Source: an uncultured Gammaproteobacteria bacterium
Lineage (GTDB): Bacteria; Pseudomonadota; Gammaproteobacteria; Pseudomonadales; Pseudohongiellaceae
Direction: 5' to 3'
Length of the DNA: 62,191 nt
Assembly: GCA_913058135.1 (NCBI GenBank)
Contig: CAJXPR010000005.1
Coordinates: 1 to 62,191, forward strand
The translations under genes and the position numbers were made by a program. Positions 34,575 through 43,600 of the stretch are shown here, in pieces. Below the pieces are notes generated by a model. That model was not told the DNA's origin, did not search any database, and was given only the letters and a program-made list of their open reading frames with translations. Each line of letters opens with the position of its first letter. Within the stretch, counting starts at the first letter, position 1.

Positions 34575-35558
34575 TCAGTTTTCAGCGCTGATATTGCTCT
34601 TATTGGTCCAGAAAATATCAATATTACCCAGGCTGTTGTCCTGACGCGTGGAGAACCAGGTAATGGTTTTGCCGCCGGGAGGCAGTGCCGGGCACATATC
34701 AGCCGCCGCGGTGTTCACCAGCGGCCCCAGATTGCGGGCCTCCCCCCACTCGTTTTCACCAAGCTGCACGGCACTGTAGATATCCATACCACCATAGCCA
34801 CCCGGGCGTGCTGAGGTGAAGTACACCGTACCGTTTTCGTCCTGGCTAAAATGAAATTCTTCCGCTGCTGTATTGATATTGGGGCCCTGGTTAACAGGGT
34901 TCTGCCAACCGCCATTACCATCCGGGCTGGCGCACCATATGTCAGAGCCACCGTAGCCGCCTGCCCGACGCGATGCGAAGCACAGGGTTTCGCCGTCATT
35001 CAAAATGGCAGGGCAATGCTCATCACCTTCGTTGGTGCTGATCGGGTAGCCGACCAGTTCCGGCTCGCTCCAGCTGCCGTCACGCTGTTTGTTGATGACA
35101 AAAACATCGTTATTATTGCGTGGCGATGTCGTGGCCAGGCGGTCTGATTTGAAGTAAATGGTATTGCCGTCGGCGGTAATCCACGGTTCGCGATCATCAC
35201 CAAGTCGTAATGGATCGTCATCGGTGGCTGGAGCCGCATTGATGGGGAGGCCCATATTAACTGGGGTATCCCAGCTACCGGTCTCCTGATTAAAGTTCGC
35301 GATATACAGGTCTTTGGGATCGCCGGGCGCGACAGCCATGTCCTGGCGGGCACTGCAAAACACCATGGTCCCGTCGTCCGCAAACGACAGTTCGCCTTCA
35401 GCCCACATGGTATTGATGGGAGCGCCAAAATTGTGAACAGCCAGATCAACCCAGTCCTGGCTGTCATTGCCGGCCTGCGCGTTTGCTATTAAAGGTAGAG
35501 CAAGCAGCACGGAGGCAGCAAGAACTCGCTTTAAAGCTGCATAAGGAAATGAGGACAT
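34575..35558 (-). CDS. Exported PD40/WD40-like beta-propeller protein
   Basis: This encodes 327 residues. The N-terminus (VLAASVLLALPLIANAQA) is a signal peptide, probably cleaved after ANA, so the protein is periplasmic or surface-exposed. The rest is a beta-propeller of PD40-type blades, as in TolB and OmpA-associated WD40 proteins. Repeated blade ends are CFASRRAGGYGGSDIW, YFTSARPGGYGGMDIY and WFSTRQDNSLGNIDIF. There is no peptidoglycan-binding or enzymatic domain. It is divergent from the TPR gene at 35794 across 235 bp. A binding or scaffold role is possible, but no function can be assigned. Confidence 0.78.
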   Translation of the reverse strand: MSSFPYAALKRVLAASVLLALPLIANAQAGNDSQDWVDLAVHNFGAPINTMWAEGELSFADDGTMVFCSARQDMAVAPGDPKDLYIANFNQETGSWDTPVNMGLPINAAPATDDDPLRLGDDREPWITADGNTIYFKSDRLATTSPRNNNDVFVINKQRDGSWSEPELVGYPISTNEGDEHCPAILNDGETLCFASRRAGGYGGSDIWCASPDGNGGWQNPVNQGPNINTAAEEFHFSQDENGTVYFTSARPGGYGGMDIYSAVQLGENEWGEARNLGPLVNTAAADMCPALPPGGKTITWFSTRQDNSLGNIDIFWTNKSNISAEN

Positions 35559-35793
35559 GATTCACTCCGAGTATTCAATTTTCTTTTTTTGGGCATTTCC
35601 GTTGCACATTAGCGCCAAATCATTCGTGTGTCTAATAGCAACAAGCTGATTTCAGAACACATATATTGTTACCATGAGTGAACGTAACGATTGAGCTATA
35701 TCAACAAACGGGCTGCAACAACTTGCTACTGCTTGTTTGAGCGCATGCCCGTCAGCGTATACTGGTTTAATAACAACAAAAGAGGATGTAGTT

Positions 35794-37461
35794 ATGCTCC
35801 GAATAGTCACGCTACTGGTTGCAGGTCTGAGCCTGTTGCCTGTTACAGGAACGCTGGCACAGGATGAACCTCTGGCAGTCCTGGTGTCGGGTGGCGGCAC
35901 GTATAGTCGCATGACGTCTATCGACGATCCGGCTGCCCAGGAATTCTTTGATCAGGGTCTACGAATGGCCTGGAGTTTTTACTTTCCTGAGTCTATCGCG
36001 TCTTACCAGGAAGCAGCACGACTTGATCCCGATAGCCCCATGCCCTACTGGGGGCTGGCTCACGCTGCCGGACCCAACCCCAACAGTCGCTATGCCAATA
36101 TGCCAGACGACCCGCAGGGTGCGGGGCTGGAAGCCATACGCAAGGCACTTGAGCTGTCCAATAACGGCACTGCGAAAGAGCGGGACATGATCAATGCCCT
36201 GTTCGTGCTCTATAACAAAGATGCAATTCCGGATGATCGTGAGCGTGACATGGCCTACATGAATGCCATGCGTGATCTGCATGCGCAGTATCCCGATGAC
36301 CCTGATATCGCCTCTGTATTCGCCGAATCATACATGAACACCACGCGCTGGGACTACTGGAATGCCGATGGTTCAGCCAAGCCCGGTACAGTGGAGGCCA
36401 AAGCCGCGCTCGAAACTGCGATGGCGGTTGAGCATGATCATCCAGGCGCCAATCACCTGTACATCCATTTGATGGAAGCCTCATCCGAGCCTGAGCTGGC
36501 CATGGCCGCCGCACAAAAGCTGGAGGCGACAGTTCCGATTTCGGGGCACATGGTGCACATGCCAGGCCATATTTACCTTAGGGTCGGTGAATATGACAAA
36601 GCGGTCCGAAGTAATGAGCGCTCACAGGTTGTCGATCAGCAGTTCGCCGAATTGTGGGGCGATACCAACTTTCCGATGATTGGTACATATCCCTTATCAC
36701 ACAGATCGCATTCCGGCCATGCGCTGGATTTTGTGCGGTATGCCAATATGCTGCAGGGCAACTACGCGGGTGCTTCCGAGGCGGCTGCACGAAATGCACC
36801 CGACGTAAGTGAGATGGCTGTCACTAATGGTCGCCAGCAAAAAAATGTGGCACACGTCTGGATTATGGATAAGGTGTTTGGTCAGTGGGACAAAATCCAT
36901 GCTGAGTATGCGGATAACCGTGATAAAGCCATCACACCTTACCTGAGCGGTATGCTCAGTTATGTTATGGGCAGCGCACATATCGCCAAAGGCCACATGG
37001 AACCGGCGCGGCAGGAGCTGGCCAATATCCGCGAGCAAATTCAGGCTGATGATGTCAATGTCGGTGTAGGCCCCACGCCTGCGGAACATGTTTTAACGTT
37101 GGCCATGCATGCCCTGATGGGTGAGATTGACGAAGCTGAAGGCAATCTGGATTCTGCTATTGCTCACTATGAGCAGGCTGTGGAATTGCACGACAACCTC
37201 AATTACACAGAGCCACCTGACTGGTCTCAGTCCATGCGCCTTTACCTGGGCGCCGCGCTGCTGAAGGCCGGGCGTGCCGCGGAAGCTGAAGCCGTCTATC
37301 GTAAAGACCTGGAGTGGAATCAGCAAAATGGCTGGGCCAACTTTGGTCTTTACCAGGCGCTGGACACCCAGGGGAAAACCGCCGAGGCGCAACTGGTCAA
37401 GCGCCAGTTTGAAGACCAATGGCGCAATGCGGATATTAAACTGAGCCGATCACGTCTGTAA
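35794..37461 (+). CDS. Exported tetratricopeptide-repeat protein with histidine-rich motif
   Basis: This encodes 555 residues. A signal peptide (IVTLLVAGLSLLPVTGTLAQ) is followed by TPR-like helices from about residue 45 to the end, for example QGLRMAWSFYFPESIASYQEAARLDP and YRKDLEWNQQNGWANFGLYQAL. The middle has an unusual cluster: HDHPGANHLYIHLMEAS (about 214-230) and GHMVHMPGHIYLRVGEY (about 251-267), seven histidines in some 46 residues. The ATG at 35794 has AGAGG ahead of it. Related TPR proteins occur in many bacteria without a known function. The histidines could hold a metal or haem, which is inference. Confidence 0.75.
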   Translation: MLRIVTLLVAGLSLLPVTGTLAQDEPLAVLVSGGGTYSRMTSIDDPAAQEFFDQGLRMAWSFYFPESIASYQEAARLDPDSPMPYWGLAHAAGPNPNSRYANMPDDPQGAGLEAIRKALELSNNGTAKERDMINALFVLYNKDAIPDDRERDMAYMNAMRDLHAQYPDDPDIASVFAESYMNTTRWDYWNADGSAKPGTVEAKAALETAMAVEHDHPGANHLYIHLMEASSEPELAMAAAQKLEATVPISGHMVHMPGHIYLRVGEYDKAVRSNERSQVVDQQFAELWGDTNFPMIGTYPLSHRSHSGHALDFVRYANMLQGNYAGASEAAARNAPDVSEMAVTNGRQQKNVAHVWIMDKVFGQWDKIHAEYADNRDKAITPYLSGMLSYVMGSAHIAKGHMEPARQELANIREQIQADDVNVGVGPTPAEHVLTLAMHALMGEIDEAEGNLDSAIAHYEQAVELHDNLNYTEPPDWSQSMRLYLGAALLKAGRAAEAEAVYRKDLEWNQQNGWANFGLYQALDTQGKTAEAQLVKRQFEDQWRNADIKLSRSRL

Positions 37462-37470
37462 ACACGTCAT

Positions 37471-38763
37471 TTAGTTCGAGGGCGTCACCCGCCATACGGT
37501 ATTGGAGAGGTCGTCCGTTATAATCAGCGCACCGCGAGGATCTACCGTCACGCCGACGGGACGTCCTCGCGCTTCGCCATCGTTGTTCAAAAAGCCGCTA
37601 ACAAAGTCGACAGGTTCGCCAACGGGTCGACCATTGTTAAACGCGACAAAAACCACCTTGTAGCCCGCCAGATCCGGGCGGTTCCAACTGCCATGCTCAG
37701 CGACGAACATGCCCTCAGCAAACTCGTTACCCATAGCGGGTGAGGAAAAGTCTATCCCCAGCGCAGCCACATGTGATCCCAGCGCATAATCCGGTGCGAT
37801 CGCTGAAGCCACTTTTTCAGGGTCCTGTGGTCTTACCCGTTCGTCGACATGCTGGCCCCAGTAACTGTAGGGCCAGCCGTAGAAACCATTCTCCAGAACA
37901 GCGGTAATATAATCGGGCACCAGATGCGGGCCCAGTTCGTCTCGCTCGTTAACGGCTGCCCACAACTGATCCGTTTCCGGCTGAATGGTCAGGGCTGTCG
38001 GGTTGCGCAACCCCGTCGCATAGGGCCGATGTGCCCCTGTTTCGGCATCAATTTCCCAGATCATCGCCCTGTCCACTTCGGCGATCATGCCGCGCTCGGT
38101 AATATTGCTGTTCGACCCGATGCCCACGTAGAGGAAACGTCCGTCAGCACTGGCCGTCAGCGCTTTGGTCCAGTGATGATTGATGACCGAAGGCAGTTTG
38201 GTGATCTCTGCCGGCGGAGCGCTGGCCTGAGTATCGCCCTCGCTGTAGTCGAAGCGCACAAGAGCGTCCTGATTCGCTACATAGAGATAGTTATCCACCA
38301 ATGCCAGTCCGTAAGGAGCATTGAGATCATCTGCAAATACAGTCTGCATCTCGTAGGTGCCGTCGCCATCCGCATCGCGCAGCAAGGTCAGCCGATTGCC
38401 GCTCTCAACTGAGGAACCGCCCTGCGATTTGATATACCCGGCAATAATATGCTTTGGTTTTGTCGCGGGGGCATTGCCCCCACGCCCCTCGGCAACCAGG
38501 ATGTCGCCATTGGGCAACACCAGCGATCTGCGCGGGATTTGCAGATCGGTGGCAATGGCGGTGATGGTGTAGCTCTCAGGCACCGTGGGTGTCTGGTTTC
38601 CCCAGGGCACAGGCTCGGCAATCGTCATATTCGGCAGCAAACCACGACTCGGTTCTGGGAGCTCCGGGTTGGGACCGTGCTGCACGTAAGTGTCTTCTTC
38701 ACCACAGGCTGTCAGTAGCGTAACCGACAGGCAGACAGCGGCGAAAATAAGGGGCTGTTTCAT
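37471..38763 (-). CDS. Lipoprotein PQQ-type sugar/sorbosone dehydrogenase (GSDH family)
   Basis: The 430-residue protein begins with a lipoprotein signal (VCLSVTLLTACGEED, lipobox LTAC), so it is membrane-anchored in the periplasm. The body is a six-bladed GSDH/sorbosone-dehydrogenase propeller: LPNGDILVAEGRGGN, LNAPYGLALVDNYLYVANQDA, ATGLRNPTALTIQPET and FVAEHGSWNRPDLAGYKV. These enzymes oxidise sugars or aldehydes with PQQ, but many members are untested and some lack cofactor. The ATG at 38763 overlaps the stop of the upstream DUF2231 gene (ATGA). It is convergent with the TPR gene, 9 bp apart. Confidence 0.85.
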   Translation of the reverse strand: MKQPLIFAAVCLSVTLLTACGEEDTYVQHGPNPELPEPSRGLLPNMTIAEPVPWGNQTPTVPESYTITAIATDLQIPRRSLVLPNGDILVAEGRGGNAPATKPKHIIAGYIKSQGGSSVESGNRLTLLRDADGDGTYEMQTVFADDLNAPYGLALVDNYLYVANQDALVRFDYSEGDTQASAPPAEITKLPSVINHHWTKALTASADGRFLYVGIGSNSNITERGMIAEVDRAMIWEIDAETGAHRPYATGLRNPTALTIQPETDQLWAAVNERDELGPHLVPDYITAVLENGFYGWPYSYWGQHVDERVRPQDPEKVASAIAPDYALGSHVAALGIDFSSPAMGNEFAEGMFVAEHGSWNRPDLAGYKVVFVAFNNGRPVGEPVDFVSGFLNNDGEARGRPVGVTVDPRGALIITDDLSNTVWRVTPSN

Positions 38764-39182
38764 GTTGCCTCCCGCTGTCGATAACCAGCAAAACCGAGAA
38801 CCGTAGACGCCAGTGCCAGAACAAAAACCACCAGGGACAGGACCAGCGCGCCGGGCATCATGGCCCATGCGTCCCGGGCGTGAACAAGCGCGTTCAGGAA
38901 GCCCAGGATCCACGTTGCCAGCAGCATCAGCACATGGATACCAGAACCCCGGGTGCGCGATGCGATCAGAGCGATCAAGGCGCTCACCAGCGCCAACCCG
39001 GTAAACACAAGGCCACCAGCATTCAGCCATGAGGCAAAGTTGCTCCACTGAACCTGATAGGTGTTCCAGTAGGTGATATCGGTCAGCAGCGTGCCCAGGA
39101 ACAGCGGAACAGTTCCGGCCAGCAGGACCCCGTGAACCGGGTGCGGCCTGCTCGGATAGAGGTAATCGCCGGTGGCAGCCAT
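38760..39182 (-). CDS. DUF2231 inner-membrane protein
   Basis: This 140-residue protein has four membrane helices and the DUF2231 signature PSRPHPVHGVLLAGTVPLFLG with a conserved His pair near the membrane edge. The ATG at 39182 is chosen because GGGAGG lies 8 bases upstream; the open frame beyond it is not hydrophobic. Its stop overlaps the start of the dehydrogenase by 4 bp, so the two are translated together. DUF2231 proteins often accompany sorbosone dehydrogenases and may carry electrons from them, but this is not proven. Confidence 0.8.
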   Translation of the reverse strand: MAATGDYLYPSRPHPVHGVLLAGTVPLFLGTLLTDITYWNTYQVQWSNFASWLNAGGLVFTGLALVSALIALIASRTRGSGIHVLMLLATWILGFLNALVHARDAWAMMPGALVLSLVVFVLALASTVLGFAGYRQREAT

Positions 39183-39336
39183 GATGGTTCCCTCCCAGTG
39201 TGGACTGTGCCCATCCCATTGAATGGGGACAGTCCCACCGTACATCACAGCTCGGTGAGTATCCGTGCGCAACGTAACAGTTGCGGTCAGCGCAAGCACA
39301 CAGTTGGACTACGTTACATTGGTTTGTTGACCCGTG

Positions 39337-40380
39337 TCAGATACGCAAGGTCCGTGTCAGCCATCCCTCGTAATCCTGCTTCCCTTCCTCGGTATGCGCG
39401 ATTTCATCTTCCGCAGGATACATGGCGAATCGCGTTGCTCGAGCTTCGCCCGGCGTCATGCCAAAGCGTGCCCTGAATGCCCGTGAATAATGCGCTTCAC
39501 TGGCAAATCCCCAAGTATAGGCAATATCACATATCCGCTTGTCGGCGCTCCTCCCTGATAGAAGATCCTCTGCACTTCGGCGTAACCGACGTTCCTGAAT
39601 GTAAGCCCGGACACCGCCTTCTGGCTCGAATAATCGGTAGAGTGCCGAGCGCGAAAGGTTCAGTGAGACACCAAGTTTTGCCGCACTTATATCGCGCTGC
39701 AGGCTGTTTTCGATCTCCGCTTTGGCGCGCATCAAAAGGCTGACCGAAACTGTTGCCCTGCCGTCCGGTACCTGGTCGATTGAGCCGTTGAGCGCGCCGG
39801 CGACCAGCAGTAATGTTGGCTGAATAATTTTCGACGCTTCCAATTCGGACATGGACTCAATAACGTCGAACACCGTCTTTAAATGATTGACCACTAGCGT
39901 TGCCAGCGGGGAGTCACCCCTCAGCACGCGCCCGCCCTGACCATCGGGGTTAGTCAATAACGGAGACAACAGGTGGCGTGGGATCATTAGCGAGCGTTGA
40001 GTAGAATCCGTGGCGGTTGCTTCATAGCTGTCCGCGAGATCCAGCACAATCAGATCGCCAGGTTTGCAGTTAGTCGTTTTCCTGCCGTGGCACAATGTCT
40101 GCCCGCCGCTCACATGTGTCTGAAGTACATAATGGTCCAGACCGTCGCTGGCTATTTTTAAGGGCGTACGGTGAAATCTCTGTGCGTGCTTGCTGCAGCC
40201 GGAAAACATGATCTGATTATCAATCAGGTAACTGGTGATCATGTTGTGGCTGCGGCGCCCAACACTTGCCGAAGCGGGAGTAATGTCAAACATCGGACCG
40301 ATGTTTTTTTTCCAGGCGGAGAATCGCTTATCGGGACTCAAATGCCGCGTAGTAAAGACAGATTTTTCGATAAAGCTCAT
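39337..40380 (-). CDS. AraC/XylS-family transcriptional regulator
   Basis: The 347-residue regulator has an N-terminal cupin-like AraC_binding_2 domain (about 30-200, with LIVLDLADSYE and FHRTPLKIASDG). The C-terminal AraC DNA-binding domain (about 240-335) reads LSRSALYRLFEPEGGVRAYIQERRLRRSAEDL and ICDIAYTWGFASEAHYSRAFRARFGMTPGEARA. The ATG at 40380 gives the normal family start; the frame is open for a further 52 codons. It is divergent from the RTX/VCBS protein gene with 225 bp between starts, so that gene is its most likely target. Confidence 0.88.
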   Translation of the reverse strand: MSFIEKSVFTTRHLSPDKRFSAWKKNIGPMFDITPASASVGRRSHNMITSYLIDNQIMFSGCSKHAQRFHRTPLKIASDGLDHYVLQTHVSGGQTLCHGRKTTNCKPGDLIVLDLADSYEATATDSTQRSLMIPRHLLSPLLTNPDGQGGRVLRGDSPLATLVVNHLKTVFDVIESMSELEASKIIQPTLLLVAGALNGSIDQVPDGRATVSVSLLMRAKAEIENSLQRDISAAKLGVSLNLSRSALYRLFEPEGGVRAYIQERRLRRSAEDLLSGRSADKRICDIAYTWGFASEAHYSRAFRARFGMTPGEARATRFAMYPAEDEIAHTEEGKQDYEGWLTRTLRI

Positions 40381-40605
40381 TGGTTTGCGTTGACCGCTTT
40401 TTTTTATTGGACCTGTACGCCAATACCAACCATAGATCAAAAAAGCTGGCAAATCAAATGGACTGAGACGTAGAGTCAAGGTTTTGGGACGTATGGTCAA
40501 ACCCGGCAGGGACAGATTGGGTAGCATCATTGCCACGTAAATTCAGCCGCTTGGCTGATTCTGTCCATCGGTCCGAGACCCCCTGAACGCCGGAGATCCG
40601 TCAAC

Positions 40606-43600
40606 GTGAGCAAAAACAAAAACAGCAACGCAAATGGCAACAACAGCAGCGTAAGCTCTATACAGGGCGGTGAATCGGATAAATTACATGGTAGCAACAC
40701 GGATGATCTGTTGGTGGGCACGTCGGCAGATGAAACTGTTGATGGCAAGGCCGGTGATGATACCGTTTCCGGCGGTGGTGGCAACGATTGGGTAAAAGGC
40801 GGTTCCGGCGACGACAGACTGGTATATACCGTCGGCTTGAACGATGACGCAACGGACCTCTACGACGGGGGCTCAGGCATCAACATCCTGGAGCTGCGAA
40901 TGACCCGGGATGAATGGATGCGGGATGACATTCAGGCCGATGTTGCCGGCTATCTGGCTTTTCTGGCGTCCACCGCGCCCAACGCCAAAGGCAAGAACAG
41001 CAGCTCGGGTTACGAGTTTGAATCCCTGGGGCTGACCGCACGTCGCATGCAGAGCCTGGAAATACGCGTAGACGGTATCGCCCAGGACCCTCGTGATGAG
41101 GCTGTCATCGCAAATGACGTCACCCGGACAACCCTCACGGAACACAGCATCGTTTCCGGCAATGTGCTCGATAATGACGATGTGCCGGACCTGGTGCGCG
41201 CGGTTACCCTGGTCGAAGGGCCCGCTGCAGGCACACTGACACTGGCGTCTGATGGCAGTTATACCTACGACCCGGGTATGGCCTTTGACTATCTGGCAGA
41301 AGGTGAAAGCGCCCAGGTCGGGTTTATCTACCAGGTGACAGATGCGGATCGTGACAGTGCCACGGCGGTGGTCACAATTACCATAACCGGCACCAATGAT
41401 GCCCCCATTGCCAATGTGGACACCGGCACCACCGATGAAAATGCGGCTCTGCTGGTGGACGTTCTCGCCAATGACACTGACGTTGATGTCAGCGACACAC
41501 ACACGGTCACTGCGGTGACCATCACGTCAGGTCTGGGCATCGCTGCCGTCGTTAACAATCAGGTGCAATGGACGCCCAGTTCCGATTATGACTATCTGGC
41601 CGTGGATGAAACCGCCCTGGTTGAGATCGACTACACCATCGAAGACAACAACGGTGCCGCCGCCTCATCCTCATTAACCATAACGGTCACCGGCAGCAAC
41701 GATGCGCCGACCGTGGAATATTCGCTGAGCAGAACTGCCAGCGAGGAAGACGCCGTATTCAGCATCGACCTGTTGGAAAGCGCGGCGGATGTCGACAATG
41801 GCGCGATACTGAATGTCAGCGATTTCAGTGTCGCCAATGGCAAGGGCGGCTGGGAGCTGAACGGCAATGAGCTAATCATCAATCCCGACTTCTACGATGA
41901 TCTGAACACGGGCGATCTGGAGACACTGAATTTCACCTATAAAGTGACTGACGAGCACGGTGCAACGGTTGACCAGACATTTGAACTGAACATTGAAGGT
42001 TTCACCGATGCCCCCTCACTGGCGGCTGTGGCCACAGCAGGCTCAGCTGTAAATGAGCTGAAAGTCAGAATTGCCACCGAGCCGGCCAAGGACGAGCGTG
42101 TGGTGCTGACGTTCACCAACCTGCCTGTTGGTGCGCGGGTACTGGACGCGGCGCGCGTTGATGTCACCGCAGGTATCAGCAATTTTATCGGCGTACAGGA
42201 CTTCTTTGTTGTTGTGCCCCCCGACACGGATGCTGATTTTGACTTCGGTATGACGGTCACCGGCGTCAACCCGGATGGCAGCGAAATTGCCTCAACGTAC
42301 GGCGCCATTGACTTTGTATATGACGACGACCGTTATGACGATCAGGTCACGTTCAGCTCGCAAGACCAGGGCATCTGGGCGTCGGGAGACGCACCCATGG
42401 TGCAATGGCATGAATACGTGCCAATCATTGGCGAAAAAGCCAGGGCCTGGAATGAGTCAACCGGGCAGTGGGAGGACACCGGGGCATCACCCTGGACCAG
42501 CGGCGAGTTTTCGCTGCTCTCCACCCGCGTCTCGGCAGCCGATGCGATCGACATCGCATTGGTGGGTCCGCGTTCCGTTCTGCAAGCTGCAAAGGATACC
42601 TATAATAGTGCCGTCCAGGCCGCCCAAAGTGTACTGGACGGCGCCTGGAGCATTTATCTGGACGCTGCCGCAGCAGCCAACAGCGCGTTTAACACTGCCT
42701 CCCAGGCAGCGTGGGATATATTTAACGACACCATTGGGACCGCTGCCAAAGAAGCTATAAATACGGCCTACGCCATTTATAACGCGGCTAAAGCTACCGC
42801 CGTAGATATCAGGAATGCGGCGCTGGACGCAGACGTCTTCGATTGGTTCACCGGTGCCATCTGGGACGCATACTATGCCGCAGAATCGGTAGCGCGCGAT
42901 ATCCTGAACGTAGCGTTGAGTGCTGCCGAGGGCATCGAGTCGGGCGCGCGCTCCGTCCTCGACGCAGCCATTGAAACGGCGCGCGACATAAAGGACGCTG
43001 CAATTGATCTGGCCAAGGATGCGTTGCAGCTAGCCAGAGATGCGTTTAACTCGGCCAAGCAGCTCGCTCAGGGTGTCCTGGATGGTGCCGAACAGGCCTT
43101 TGAGGTGGTGGAGACTGAATTAAACAAGGTCCAGGGAGAAACCACGCTTGATGTCAACGCTGACCTCTATGGTGAGGTAGGTTTGCAGATTGATTTTGTG
43201 CTGGATTCAGGTTCCGTTGATACACAGGTACAGTACGACGTATCCTCGTCGTTGCAGCACAATCGCACCACCGACACATTAATGATAACGCCGCACCTGG
43301 TGAATCAGACCACGGGTGATAGAGTGGCTTTCGAAACCATCAGTCCGAATGCATCGCTCAAAGCGGTTCTGCTGTATGACGTCGGCGCGAAGCTGAATGT
43401 TATGCTCGACAGTAATCTGGTCATCGGCAGCAACGTGATCTGGGATATTACACCTGGCGCCGGGCCCATCAGCCTGAGTCCGCAGATTTCCACCGGCGGC
43501 TGGGGAGATGACCTGGCCAATCTGAGCGATGAGGATATTGCGAACGCGCCGAATCCGGACGAAATAGAGCTGCAAAGCTTCACAGAAGGCGAGTTTGTGC

